Source of the DNA: an uncultured Roseburia sp.
Lineage (GTDB): Bacteria > Bacillota > Clostridia > Lachnospirales > Lachnospiraceae
Assembly (NCBI GenBank): GCA_947644305.1
Contig: CANRYS010000008.1
Span: 62,001-126,000 of the forward strand
Direction: 5' to 3'
DNA: 64,000 bases
Shown here: piece by piece, positions 42,990 through 52,292 of the stretch
Numbering within the stretch: the stretch's first letter is position 1
Layout of the letters: each line of letters opens with the position of its first letter
Made by a program: the position numbers and the translations under genes
Notes under the pieces: generated by a model
Databases searched by the model: none
Told to the model about the DNA's origin: nothing
What the model saw: the letters and a program-made list of their open reading frames with translations, nothing else

Positions 42990-45143
42990 ATGGCTGAAGA
43001 ATTTAACTTAGAAGGAATGCTTGATACGTATCTGTTCGAAAACGAGCAGTTGCTGGAGCAGCTTCAGGAGATTGTTCTGGATCAAAAAGATGCGGAATGT
43101 TTTGATGAAGATAGTATCAATGAGATATTTCGAACAATGCATACGATCAAAGGTTCTTCTGGAATAATGATGTTCGACAATGTCACAGCCATCTCACATA
43201 AGCTGGAGGATGTTTTTTATTACCTGAGAGAATCTCATCCCGAAAATGTCGTTCATGCCGATCTGGTAGAGCATGTACTTCAAGTGGCAGATTTTATTAC
43301 TGCTGAAATGGAAAAGATACAGGAAGGCAGCCCGGCGGATGGAGACCCTGCTGCTATCATCGCTGAGTTAGACAGCTTTTTGGAGAATATTAAAAATGGT
43401 GCAGTAGAAGAAGGGAAGGAACTCCCGGAAGAGAATGTGAGCGAAGAACCCAAACATTTTTATATCGCACCAGTGGCAAACAGTGCCAGCCGTTTTTATA
43501 AGATTTACATAAACTTTTTTCCAGAGACAGAGATGGCAAATGTTCATGCCTACAAAACGGTATATTCGCTGAAGGAGATCGCGGAGGATCTGCTGTATGA
43601 GCCGGAGGATCTGATCACCGATGCCAGCAGCATCGATGCGATCATGGAGGATGGATTCCGCATTTTGCTTCAGGCGCAGTGCTCTGAGGAAGAACTACGG
43701 GAGCTTATCAAGGTTGGCTATGACATTGAGAAAGTGGATATCTATGAATGCAAAGCCGAAGAATTTTTACAGGGCTTTGATTTTGGAGAACACCCAGTAG
43801 TCGGAATCGATTTGGAATCCAGTGCTGAAGAGATTGAAGCAAAAGTCATGAAGGCGGAAGAGGCCGAGGAGAAGAAAGAACCACCAAAGCCGAAGATGGC
43901 GCCAGGAGATTTTGTCATTAAGTCCAAGGAGCCAGGTAAACATAAAAAACTGGCAAAGGATAAGCAAAGAGGAGCAAAAGATTCTTTCATCAGTGTAAAT
44001 GTGAAGAAGATGGATCAGCTTATGGATTTGATCGGAGAGTTGGTAATTTCAGAGTCTGTTGTCCTGCAGAACCAGGATTTGAAGGTGCCAGGATTGAATC
44101 TTACCAACTTTAACAAAGCGGCAGCACAGATGGCGAAGATTTCCACAGATTTGCAGAATGTGATTATGTCCATGCGAATGGTACCTCTTACCAACGTATT
44201 CCAGAAAATGAATCGGATCGTCTTTGATGTTTCCAGGAAACTTGGAAAAGATGTTGAGTTTGTAATGGTCGGCGAGCATACAGAAGTGGACAAAAATATC
44301 ATTGAAAATATTTCGGATCCGCTGATGCATCTGGTTAGAAATGCTGTGGATCATGGAATAGAGACCAATGAAGAACGTGCTGACAGCGGCAAGCCCGACC
44401 GCGGAAAGATCACACTGTCAGCCAGAACAGAAGCTGGAAAGGTTTGGATCAGTGTAGAAGACAACGGAAAAGGTCTTGACCGTGAAAAGATTTTGGATAA
44501 GGCGAGGAAACAGGAACTTTTAGATCCCTCCAAGCCGGATTCCGCTTATGAAGACAAAGACGTTTTTCAGTTTATTACCCTCCCTGGTTTTTCAACCAAC
44601 GAACAGGTGACAGAGTACTCAGGCAGGGGTGTGGGAATGGATGTTGTTGTTCAGAACATCCAATCCATTGGTGGAACCCTGGATATTGAAAGTAATCTGG
44701 GAATGGGTAGCACCATGACACTGAAAATTCCTTTGACTCTGGCGATCATTGATGGAATCGTTATGGAGACAGGTAATTCATCTTTTGTTGTGGAAACAGG
44801 TGTCATAAAGGAATTTGTCAGTGTGACAGAGGATATGATGATTCATGAGCCTACAGGTGAGGAATACATCATGATCCGAGGAGAGTGTTTCCCTGTACTT
44901 CGACTTGGTGATTGGTACGGATTGGAAGAGTACCACAAAAATGTGGAAGAGGGAATGATGTTGATTTTTGAGGTAGAGGGAAAGACAATATGTCTGCTTG
45001 TGGACCGACTTATTGGAAAGCAAGAGATCGTAGTAAAACCAATTCCTTCTTACATCAAAAAAGTAAAAGGAATTTCCGGCTGTACCCAGTTAGGAGACGG
45101 AAGTATCGCTCTTATACTGGACCCAGTAGGATTAATAGAATAA
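42990..45143 (+). CDS. cheA: CheA chemotaxis histidine kinase
   Basis: Central kinase of the chemosensory array, 717 residues. P1 Hpt domain (1-125) with phosphoacceptor His in RTMHTIKGSSGIMMF; a P2-like region (about 150-255, KHFYIAPVANSASRFYKIYI); P3 dimerisation domain (about 330-400, VKKMDQLMDLIGELVISES); P4 ATPase (about 400-570) with HLVRNAVDHGIE, DNGKGLDREKI and GRGVGMDVV; and C-terminal P5 CheW-like domain. All motifs are intact. It would phosphorylate the CheY-like protein, CheB and possibly the HD-GYP regulators. The gene lies between cheY and cheW with short gaps. Confidence 0.97.
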   Translation: MAEEFNLEGMLDTYLFENEQLLEQLQEIVLDQKDAECFDEDSINEIFRTMHTIKGSSGIMMFDNVTAISHKLEDVFYYLRESHPENVVHADLVEHVLQVADFITAEMEKIQEGSPADGDPAAIIAELDSFLENIKNGAVEEGKELPEENVSEEPKHFYIAPVANSASRFYKIYINFFPETEMANVHAYKTVYSLKEIAEDLLYEPEDLITDASSIDAIMEDGFRILLQAQCSEEELRELIKVGYDIEKVDIYECKAEEFLQGFDFGEHPVVGIDLESSAEEIEAKVMKAEEAEEKKEPPKPKMAPGDFVIKSKEPGKHKKLAKDKQRGAKDSFISVNVKKMDQLMDLIGELVISESVVLQNQDLKVPGLNLTNFNKAAAQMAKISTDLQNVIMSMRMVPLTNVFQKMNRIVFDVSRKLGKDVEFVMVGEHTEVDKNIIENISDPLMHLVRNAVDHGIETNEERADSGKPDRGKITLSARTEAGKVWISVEDNGKGLDREKILDKARKQELLDPSKPDSAYEDKDVFQFITLPGFSTNEQVTEYSGRGVGMDVVVQNIQSIGGTLDIESNLGMGSTMTLKIPLTLAIIDGIVMETGNSSFVVETGVIKEFVSVTEDMMIHEPTGEEYIMIRGECFPVLRLGDWYGLEEYHKNVEEGMMLIFEVEGKTICLLVDRLIGKQEIVVKPIPSYIKKVKGISGCTQLGDGSIALILDPVGLIE

Positions 45144-45168
45144 CAGATAGAAAGGAATGGTGCTAATC

Positions 45169-45690
45169 ATGGATGAAACAAAAGATCTCACCAGCGAGCA
45201 CGACGCACAAAAAGGCAAGTACATGACCTTTAAATCTGGAAATGAATATTTTGGATTGAAAATTCAGTATGTTAATGAAATTATTGGTTTTCAGGCAATC
45301 ACAGCAATACCGGAGACAGAGGATTATATTAAAGGTCTGATTAATTTAAGAGGAAAGATTCTTCCTGTTATTGATGTGCGACTTCGGTTTAAACAGGATC
45401 CCTTTGAGTATAATGACAGAACCTGCATTATTGTCATTAATGTCAAGGATACAGTAGTTGGATTGATCGTCGAAAAAATTGCAGAGGTAGTGGAGATTCC
45501 AGACGAAAATATTCTGCCGCCTCCGTCGATCGGGCGTATGGATAAGGCTCAGAACCAGTATGTTTATGGTATTGGAAGAGTCGGTGATTCCGTAAAACTT
45601 CTGCTTGATCCAGATAAACTTTTGAACGACGAAGATTTGTCACTTATTGAAGAGGTCAATGACATGAGTGAAGAAGAAAGAGAGGTATAA
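45169..45690 (+). CDS. cheW: CheW coupling protein
   Basis: Links CheA to the chemoreceptor. A 173-residue CheW-domain protein with [42 protein letters not shown] split over adjacent strands, and a longer acidic C-terminal tail than usual (last 35 residues). ATG 45169 is preferred: AAAGGA ends at 45156, whereas ATG 45157 would abut it. Its stop overlaps the start of the receptor gene by one base (TAATG), implying coupled translation. Confidence 0.94.
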   Translation: MDETKDLTSEHDAQKGKYMTFKSGNEYFGLKIQYVNEIIGFQAITAIPETEDYIKGLINLRGKILPVIDVRLRFKQDPFEYNDRTCIIVINVKDTVVGLIVEKIAEVVEIPDENILPPPSIGRMDKAQNQYVYGIGRVGDSVKLLLDPDKLLNDEDLSLIEEVNDMSEEEREV

Positions 45691-47039
45691 TGATGAAGAA
45701 TTTAAAAATTAGAACAAAATTATTGATTGGATTTTTGATTCCTGTTATATTGATGATTATCAATGTGTTCATGGAAAATACTGCCATGAGAAAGCTTAAA
45801 CAGGCTGAGGACACAGAAGCCTACATAGAAGGTTATTTAGTGTTTTCGGGGATTCTTATAGCTGTTTCCATTCTTATTATTGTGATATATGCTTATTTTA
45901 TTATTCGGACCATCCGAGTGTCTGTTAGTCAGCTCTCTACTGCAGCAAAAGACATTGCTTTGGGAAAAGTTGATATTAAGCTGGTAAAACATAATAACGA
46001 TGAATTTGGCGGACTGGTAGATGAATATACGAAAGTAATTGAAAATATCAAGTATCAGGCGGACATTGCAGAAGAAGTTGCGAACGGAAATCTGACCGTG
46101 CAGGTAACGCCAAAATCAGTCGATGATCTTTTGGGGAATTCCCTGAAAAAACTGGTAGAAGATAACCAGCATGCAATGAGCAACATCAACGATGCAGCTG
46201 CCCAGGTAACGGTTGGTGCATCTCAGGTAGCGGATGCCAGCCAGTCTCTGGCACAGGGTTCTACCGAGCAGGCAAGTGCGATCCAGCAGATCACAGCTTC
46301 CATTGATGAAATCGCCGATAAGACAAGACAGAACGCAGAGCAGGCAAATTCTGCTACTGAATTAGTAGTCCAAGCGATTGCTGACGTTAAAATGGGAAAT
46401 AAACAGATGCAGGATATGATGGAAGCCATGAAAGATATCAATAAGTCTTCCGAGAGTATTTCTAAGATTATCAAGGTAATCGATGACATTGCATTCCAGA
46501 CCAATATTCTTGCTTTGAACGCAGCAGTTGAGGCAGCGAGAGCTGGTGAAGCAGGAAAAGGTTTTGCTGTCGTAGCAGAAGAGGTTAGAAGCCTTGCCGC
46601 TAAAAGTGCAGCAGCAGCAGCAGAGACAGCAGAGCTTATTGAGGATTCCATCGTGAAGGTGGGAGCAGGCTCTAAGATCGCAGATGATACAGCAAAGGCG
46701 TTGGATATTATTACAAATGTAGTTGAGAAGAGTGAAGTGATCATCAATGGTATTGCTGAGTCTTCCAACTATCAGACGACTGCTGTAGTGCAGATCGAGC
46801 AGGCTATATCTCAGGTTTCTCAGGTAGTACAGACCAACTCTGCTACCAGTGAGCAGTGTGCGGCAGCCAGTGAAGAGTTATCCAATCAGGCGACACGCAT
46901 GCGTGATTTGCTTTCTATCTACAATACAGGTTCTGATTCAGGAGCTACTAGTTTCCGTGGGGACAGTTCCATGTCATCATCAAAGATCAATATGAATGAG
47001 CAGATCATTTCCCTTGGGGATGGATTTGACAAATATTGA
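45690..47039 (+). CDS. Methyl-accepting chemotaxis protein with minimal extracellular part
   Basis: A 449-residue chemoreceptor. TM1 is about residues 11-28, TM2 about 50-70, and only about 20 residues lie outside the membrane, so there is no periplasmic/extracellular sensor domain. HAMP follows (70-120), then the signalling domain with the highly conserved tip ([22 protein letters not shown]). The signal input must be intramembrane, cytosolic, or through HAMP or other proteins. No CheR-tethering pentapeptide is at the C-terminus. It is the only chemoreceptor in the window and ends the cluster, with a hairpin following. Confidence 0.95.
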   Translation: MMKNLKIRTKLLIGFLIPVILMIINVFMENTAMRKLKQAEDTEAYIEGYLVFSGILIAVSILIIVIYAYFIIRTIRVSVSQLSTAAKDIALGKVDIKLVKHNNDEFGGLVDEYTKVIENIKYQADIAEEVANGNLTVQVTPKSVDDLLGNSLKKLVEDNQHAMSNINDAAAQVTVGASQVADASQSLAQGSTEQASAIQQITASIDEIADKTRQNAEQANSATELVVQAIADVKMGNKQMQDMMEAMKDINKSSESISKIIKVIDDIAFQTNILALNAAVEAARAGEAGKGFAVVAEEVRSLAAKSAAAAAETAELIEDSIVKVGAGSKIADDTAKALDIITNVVEKSEVIINGIAESSNYQTTAVVQIEQAISQVSQVVQTNSATSEQCAAASEELSNQATRMRDLLSIYNTGSDSGATSFRGDSSMSSSKINMNEQIISLGDGFDKY

Positions 47040-47075
47040 TGATTATCAAGCATATTGCTTTTTATATGTAAAAAG

Positions 47076-47115
47076 GATACGGTCAGGTGTGGGAAAACCA
47101 CACCTGATCTGATCC
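47076..47115 (+). terminator. Hairpin after the chemoreceptor gene
   Basis: TCAGGTGTGG pairs with CCACACCTGA around a GAAAA loop, with further outer pairing (GGAT...ATCC). It ends in CCTTATTATT rather than a clean T run. It likely ends the chemosensory transcript. Confidence 0.65.
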
Positions 47116-47165
47116 CTTATTATTAGCGGCATGATAAAAAATTTTCTAAAAAATGAAAAAAGGGA

Positions 47166-47194
47166 TTGCAATATAGGTCCTGATTTAGTAAAAT
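47166..47194 (+). promoter_or_regulatory. Sigma-A promoter for tRNA-Pro
   Basis: TTGCAA, a 17-base spacer, TAAAAT (47189-47194), ending 11 bases before the mature tRNA. Confidence 0.65.
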
Positions 47195-47205
47195 AATATA
47201 GTAGA

Positions 47206-47279
47206 CGGAGCATGGCGTAGTTTGGTAGCGCGCACGGCTGGGGGCCGTGAGGTCGCAGGTTCAAATCCTGTTGCTCCGA
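47206..47279 (+). tRNA. tRNA-Pro (anticodon GGG)
   Basis: A complete 74-base cloverleaf: acceptor CGGAGCA/TGCTCCG with discriminator A, a D arm with TTGGTAG, an anticodon stem CACGG/CCGTG enclosing CTGGGGG (anticodon GGG at 47240-47242, reading CCC and CCU), and a T arm GCAGG-TTCAAAT-CCTGT. The CCA end is not encoded. It has its own promoter, and an AT-rich gene of probable foreign origin follows within 90 bases. Confidence 0.96.
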
Positions 47280-47366
47280 TTAATAATATGAGAAGAATAA
47301 CAGACTGTTTGATATTAGATGGTCTGTTTTTTTTGAAGAAAAGAAAGACATTATAGGAGGTTTTTA

Positions 47367-48398
47367 ATGGAATTATATTTCGAAGATTACGAAGGGGATT
47401 ATCGTCATTTAAATAAATGTGATATTATGAAAATTAGTAGGATTGATTTATGTCGACATACTATGCAAGTTGGATATAAAAATAAGTCATTATTTTTAAG
47501 TGCTTCATTATATAAACACTTGGAATTATTTTTTATGGTTATGGCAAACGTTGAATATAATGCCGGAAATTTATTGCTTAAAGATGAATATTATTCATTA
47601 GATCAATCAGAGAAAGTGTGTATATCTTACCAAATTGGACAAGGTCTTACAAAAGCTATTGCGGAAAGATATTTAAAGGTTCCATGGGTTGCTCATGTAA
47701 AAACTATGAAAAATATGAGATATCATTTTGAACATGGGGGTGTGATTAAAAAAATTATCAATGAGAATGAACAAAGCGGAACAGAACCGGATCTTATAGG
47801 ATTTGATTTAAAATGTAGGGCGCATTTGTTTGAATCCAAAGGCTCTTTTTTGGAATCTATGAACAGTAAAATCATTCAAAAGGCGATTAATCAAGTATCG
47901 AATTATGATTATTTTATTGATCCATATGGGAATATGCAATCTTTTACCACACGCAATGCCTGCCTTTTTAATTTTAAACCTCAATTTCATGGTACAATAA
48001 TAGACCCTCCTGGAAATGAAAATGAGAAAATATCTAGTGGACTTTTACATTGTTTATACAATCAGTATTATCTTTTTTTGCATAGCGAAATGGATCAGCT
48101 TAAAACTTTAAAACTATTTGATAAGAACTGGAGCGGATATAAATTTTCATTTGGTGATGAAAGCTATTTTTGGGGCATAAATACAACGTATAAAGAGTTT
48201 TTACAAGAACAATTTGCTAATGAAAATTTTAATAGCTTAGATTATTTTTTTGTACAAAATGAGGAAGAAAATAAACTGAAAGTGCAGAAGATTTCAAATT
48301 TTTTTGCGGAGCACGGTTTTTATGATATGAATAATAATGATGAGTATGTTTCAGTTGGAGTAGATGGATACATATTGTGTAATTTAAATAAAATTTGA
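47367..48398 (+). CDS. AT-rich protein with PD-(D/E)XK nuclease-like motif, function unknown
   Basis: A 343-residue cytosolic protein that I cannot assign to a named family. Residues 141-158 read PDLIGF...HLFESK: a Pro-Asp pair, 13 residues, then Glu-Ser-Lys, which fits the PD-(D/E)XK nuclease active site, followed by Gln176-VSN-Tyr180, the QxxxY motif seen in several such nucleases. The N-terminal 130 residues are helical; the C-terminal part is mixed and unassigned. Composition differs sharply from neighbours: three hand-counted lines average about 28% G+C, against about 45% in a line of the next gene. It starts 87 bases after tRNA-Pro behind AGGAGG. It may be a defence or restriction-type nuclease gained at the tRNA. 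This is inference from motif and context. Confidence 0.6.
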   Translation: MELYFEDYEGDYRHLNKCDIMKISRIDLCRHTMQVGYKNKSLFLSASLYKHLELFFMVMANVEYNAGNLLLKDEYYSLDQSEKVCISYQIGQGLTKAIAERYLKVPWVAHVKTMKNMRYHFEHGGVIKKIINENEQSGTEPDLIGFDLKCRAHLFESKGSFLESMNSKIIQKAINQVSNYDYFIDPYGNMQSFTTRNACLFNFKPQFHGTIIDPPGNENEKISSGLLHCLYNQYYLFLHSEMDQLKTLKLFDKNWSGYKFSFGDESYFWGINTTYKEFLQEQFANENFNSLDYFFVQNEEENKLKVQKISNFFAEHGFYDMNNNDEYVSVGVDGYILCNLNKI

Positions 48399-48445
48399 AT
48401 TGATTCGTAGTTATGAAATAATAAATGCAAAAAAGGAGGAAAAAA

Positions 48446-50422
48446 ATGATAAAACTAGATCAAAAGAACAAGAGACTGATCTTCCAGAGGAGGGATGAAC
48501 TGACCATAATCGAGCCTTATGGGGAGAACTGCCTTCGCTGCCGGATGACTCGAAATGGGATGGTTTCAGATGAGAAATGGACCCTGCAGGATGCCGTCAC
48601 CAAAGATTCCTGCAAGCTGGAGGGGGATGCAATGTTTGCGACGATCACCAATGGTGATATGTCTGCTACCGTTGAGACAGGGCAGCCCTGGTATGGTGGT
48701 ATCATCAGTTATTATAAAAAGGGAAAAATGATCTTACATACTAAGTTTGAGGGAGACTATGTGAATCGTTTCGTTCATGTGGAAGGGGATAATTATCAGA
48801 TCAAGGTGATCTTTGATGCGAATGAGGGCGAACATTTTTATGGTCTAGGTCAGGAAACGGAGGATGCTTTTGACCGGAAAGGGAGTACGAGCAATCTGGT
48901 TCATTACAATACGAAATCCACGATTCCCTTTTTATATTCTTCTCTGGGATACGGTTTTTTCTGGAACAACCCGTCTCCAGGAAGGTGTGAGACTACGAGA
49001 AACCATACGCTCTGGTGCGCCGATAGTGCTTATCAGGCAGACTATTTGGTGTTTGCAGGAGATACGCCTGGGGATGTCATGAAGATTTACAGTGATCTGA
49101 CAGGCTATGCGCCCAAATTCCCGGCATGGGCGGCGGGCTTTTGGCAGTGCAAGCTGCGCTACGAAAGCCAGGATGAACTACTGGAGATTGCCAGAGAGTA
49201 TAAAAGGCGGGGAATTCCGATATCCGCCATTGTGATCGACTATTTTCACTGGACAGAACAGGGAGAGTGGAAATTTGATCCAAAGTACTGGCCGGATCCG
49301 CAAAAAATGTGCCGGGAATTGGCGGAGATGGACATCAAGCCCGTTGTTTCTATCTGGCCGACCATCAATCCCGACAGTGAGAACTATAACAAAATGAATG
49401 ATGCGAACATGCTCGTCCGAACGGAAAACGGACAGTATGGTACATTTTCCTTCTATGGACAACAGACCTTTATCGATGCTATGAATCCGGACACCAGGGA
49501 GTATGTGTGGGATATTGTGAAAAACAACTATTATGATAAGGGCATACGAAATTTTTGGCTGGATGAGGCAGAGCCGGAAGTGCATCCACAGCAGTTTGGA
49601 CACTTAAAGTTCTATCTTGGAAATGGGGCACAGACAGCGATGCTCTATCCGTATTATTATGCCAAAATGTTTTATGATGGATTGAGAGCTCAGGGGGAGG
49701 AAGAGATCATTCTTCTGACCAGGGCGGCCTATCCGGGAAGCCAGAAGTTTGGCGCTGCTGTCTGGAATGGGGATATTTTGTCAGACTGGGCAGCTCTCCG
49801 TCAGAGTGTGACCAGCGGCTTGTCTATGGGAATGTGCGGCATACCGTGGTGGAACAGTGACATCGGTGGATTTTTAAATGGGGATACCGAGAGCGAGGAT
49901 TTTAGGGAGCTTATTGTCCGTTGGTTCCAGTTCGGGCTGTTTTCTCCGATCATGCGGCTTCACGGCGTGCGAAAAAGGGTGGAGGGTCAGCCGGAACCGA
50001 ATCCGGGGATTATCGAGAGAAGCGGCGGGCCTAATGAAATATGGTGTTTTGGTGAGGAAAATTATAACATCATCAAATCCCTGATCGAGCTGCGGGAGAA
50101 ACTCCGTCCCTATATTCTAAAGTATATGGAGATCGCCAGTCAGACAGGAGCACCTTTGATGCGTCCTATGTTTTTTGATTATTATGAGGATGCCCACTGC
50201 TATACCTTAGAGGAACAGTATATGTTTGGTGAGGACATTTTGTTTGCCCCGGTTATGCAGAAGGGACAGAGAAACTGCAAGGTATATCTGCCAGAAGGAA
50301 AGTGGGTCAGTGTGATCGACAAAAAGGAGTATGAGGGGAGGCAGACGATAGAAGTGCAGGTGGAATTGGATCAGTTTGCTGCTTTTGTAAAGCAGGGAAG
50401 CAGTATCATTGATATTTTTTAA
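48446..50422 (+). CDS. GH31 alpha-xylosidase/alpha-glucosidase family
   Basis: A 658-residue GH31 glycosidase. The nucleophile Asp373 lies in FWLDEAEPE and the general acid/base Asp443 in AVWNGDILSDWAAL. The GEHFYGLGQ motif near the N-terminus and the KFPAWAAGFWQCKLRY barrel start are present. WLDEAEP is the form seen in alpha-xylosidases and some alpha-glucosidases, so removal of alpha-xylose from xyloglucan-type oligosaccharides is plausible. No signal peptide, so intracellular. ATG 48446 follows AAGGAGG; an upstream ATG at 48425 overlaps this site. It stands alone with no transporter gene. Confidence 0.93.
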   Translation: MIKLDQKNKRLIFQRRDELTIIEPYGENCLRCRMTRNGMVSDEKWTLQDAVTKDSCKLEGDAMFATITNGDMSATVETGQPWYGGIISYYKKGKMILHTKFEGDYVNRFVHVEGDNYQIKVIFDANEGEHFYGLGQETEDAFDRKGSTSNLVHYNTKSTIPFLYSSLGYGFFWNNPSPGRCETTRNHTLWCADSAYQADYLVFAGDTPGDVMKIYSDLTGYAPKFPAWAAGFWQCKLRYESQDELLEIAREYKRRGIPISAIVIDYFHWTEQGEWKFDPKYWPDPQKMCRELAEMDIKPVVSIWPTINPDSENYNKMNDANMLVRTENGQYGTFSFYGQQTFIDAMNPDTREYVWDIVKNNYYDKGIRNFWLDEAEPEVHPQQFGHLKFYLGNGAQTAMLYPYYYAKMFYDGLRAQGEEEIILLTRAAYPGSQKFGAAVWNGDILSDWAALRQSVTSGLSMGMCGIPWWNSDIGGFLNGDTESEDFRELIVRWFQFGLFSPIMRLHGVRKRVEGQPEPNPGIIERSGGPNEIWCFGEENYNIIKSLIELREKLRPYILKYMEIASQTGAPLMRPMFFDYYEDAHCYTLEEQYMFGEDILFAPVMQKGQRNCKVYLPEGKWVSVIDKKEYEGRQTIEVQVELDQFAAFVKQGSSIIDIF

Positions 50423-50445
50423 TTGTATTAAACGAAGAAATGCTT

Positions 50446-50478
50446 CAAAGAGCCGCGGAGACTGACTGCAGCTCTTTG
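50446..50478. terminator. Convergent hairpin between GH31 and pdaB-like genes
   Basis: CAAAGAGC pairs with GCTCTTTG around a 17-base loop in the convergent gap. There is no clean T run, so termination strength is uncertain. Confidence 0.5.
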
Positions 50479-50510
50479 TGATTGATAAGGAAGTTATTTG
50501 GAGATACCGG

Positions 50511-51311
50511 TTATCCGGCTTTCACCTGCCTCCCCTCATGATTGATCGTATATCCATCTTTCATGATGAGTTCTGAGATTGGCACAAAGGAAAACCCTTT
50601 TTCTTTCAGTGTCTTGATCATGGTATCCAATGCCTCTGCTGTGTGTTTGGCGCCGTTGTGGCAGAGAATGATGGTGCCATTGCCCAGATGTTTGTGTTCT
50701 GTTACTTTTTTGATAATGGTATTCGCGTCATAGTCTTTCCAATCCAGGGAATCCACATCCCACTGGATGGGATAATATCCGATCTCCCGGCAGACATTGA
50801 TCAGATTGTCATTGTAGTCTCCATAGGGCGGCCGGAACAGGCACATGTCCTTGCCTGTGAGCTGTTTTACTTTTTCATGGGGTTTCATGATCTCATCCTT
50901 GCATTGTTCAGCAGAGAGCTGGGACATCTGCTTGTGATTTTCGCTGTGGTTTCCGAGATCATGTCCTCCGGCGGCGATGGCTTTTACGTCATCGGGATAT
51001 TTTTCGATCCATCCTCCTGTCATGAAAAAAGTGGCGCGGACGTCGTTTTGTTTTAAGATCTCCAATAGTTTCGGTGTGTCCTCATTTCCCCAGGCAGCAT
51101 CAAACGAAATCGATATTTTTGCCTCGTCTCCCTTGTCGACACAATAGATGGGAAGCTCTTTCTGACTTGTATTGACATGAGAGCTGATGGTGGCGGCGGT
51201 TTGTGGGTAAAAATAAATACTTGTTACCAGAAGAAGAAGTGAGGTGAGTACGATGGCTCCTACCTTTGTAAAAATGATGAGATTCTCTTTTTCTTTTTCG
51301 ATATCATTCAT
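50511..51311 (-). CDS. Membrane-anchored polysaccharide deacetylase (PdaB-like)
   Basis: A 266-residue NodB-fold deacetylase with one N-terminal transmembrane anchor (about residues 14-32), so the enzyme faces outside. Motifs: ISFDAAWGNEDT (motif 1, where the second Asp of the usual DDG is Ala, as in PdaB-type proteins), GNHSENH (the HxxxH zinc motif), RPPYGDYN (motif 3), WDVDSLDW (motif 4), and ILCHNGAKH (motif 5). PdaB homologues act on spore cortex or peptidoglycan; together with Spo0A this supports sporulation. The start ATG is at 51311. Confidence 0.9.
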   Translation of the reverse strand: MNDIEKEKENLIIFTKVGAIVLTSLLLLVTSIYFYPQTAATISSHVNTSQKELPIYCVDKGDEAKISISFDAAWGNEDTPKLLEILKQNDVRATFFMTGGWIEKYPDDVKAIAAGGHDLGNHSENHKQMSQLSAEQCKDEIMKPHEKVKQLTGKDMCLFRPPYGDYNDNLINVCREIGYYPIQWDVDSLDWKDYDANTIIKKVTEHKHLGNGTIILCHNGAKHTAEALDTMIKTLKEKGFSFVPISELIMKDGYTINHEGRQVKAG

Positions 51312-51451
51312 AAAATTATTCCCGGCGGATTTTTTATCATTTTATTTTTAAATTGTGGTTTTTATACCCGGCTGGGTGAAAAATAGATGAAATAATGATA
51401 AAATAAGTCCTGACAGACTTAACAAAATTATGTATTGGAGGAGATAGCATA

Positions 51452-52282
51452 ATGAATATCACAGAATGGATAGAAATACAGGATTACTGTATGGCAAAGC
51501 CTTGTGTTTATGAAAGCCGGCCTTTTGGAGAGTTTCCGATCTGTTACCGTGTGGCAGGAAAGATTTTCGCCCAGCTTATAATAAAAGATGACTGGTTTAA
51601 GATTACTCTTAAGACAAATCCAGAAGCTGCAGAATTTTATCGAAGGGCTTATCCGGGAATCGTCGTAAGGGGTTATCACTGCCCTCCCGTGCAACAGCCC
51701 TATTGGAACACGATTTCATTGGAAGAGTTTGAGAAGGACAAACTTTGGGAAATGATTGATGAGGCATATGATGAGATCCTGGCCAAATTGACTAGAAAAG
51801 AACGGTCTCGGCTTCCCGAGCTGGCAAAGCTGCAATTTGTAAAAACAGATGGTACAGATCCAGATTTTATCCGCCTTTGCGCATGTCTTGATTCAAATCT
51901 GGAGGAGTTGGTAGGTGCCCAGATTGACCGAAGTAAATATACCATCTATAATCAGTTGGATAAAATTTATGATGTCATTGTTATCTATCGGGACGGCGAA
52001 GCGATTGCCGGTGGTGCGTACCGGGTTTATGATGAAGATACTGTTGAAATAAAGAGGGTTTATCTGGATCAGAGCTTTCGGGGGCAGGGCATCGGAAAAG
52101 AACTTTTACGCAGACTGGAAGCGGATGCCAGAATAAAAGGATTTCGTTATGCCATTTTGGAGACAGGAGAATTATTAGAAGCGGCAACTGGTCTGTATAA
52201 AAAAACCGGTTATAAAGTGATCCCCAATTATGGCCCATATACTGATATGCCGGAGTCCCTATGTATGAAGAAAAAATTGTAA
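51452..52282 (+). CDS. MmcQ/YjbR-like domain fused to GNAT acetyltransferase
   Basis: A 276-residue two-domain protein. The first 115 residues match the MmcQ/YjbR (DUF419) DNA-binding-like fold: CVYESRPFGEFPICYRVAGKIFAQL, ending in a GYHCPPVQQPYWNTI-type segment. The second half (about 130-276) is a GNAT N-acetyltransferase with motif A in RVYLDQSFRGQGIGKELLRRL and a C-terminal LYKKTGY strand. The substrate is unknown. The frame is continuous and GGAGGAG precedes the ATG. It ends 61 bases before tmRNA. Confidence 0.87.
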   Translation: MNITEWIEIQDYCMAKPCVYESRPFGEFPICYRVAGKIFAQLIIKDDWFKITLKTNPEAAEFYRRAYPGIVVRGYHCPPVQQPYWNTISLEEFEKDKLWEMIDEAYDEILAKLTRKERSRLPELAKLQFVKTDGTDPDFIRLCACLDSNLEELVGAQIDRSKYTIYNQLDKIYDVIVIYRDGEAIAGGAYRVYDEDTVEIKRVYLDQSFRGQGIGKELLRRLEADARIKGFRYAILETGELLEAATGLYKKTGYKVIPNYGPYTDMPESLCMKKKL

Positions 52283-52292
52283 AAAAATTCAT

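Noticed and set aside
47206-48446. Integrative element with tRNA-derived attachment sites around the AT-rich gene
   Set aside because: No integrase gene and no second copy of the tRNA-Pro 3' end was found by eye downstream, so only a tRNA-adjacent acquired gene is claimed.
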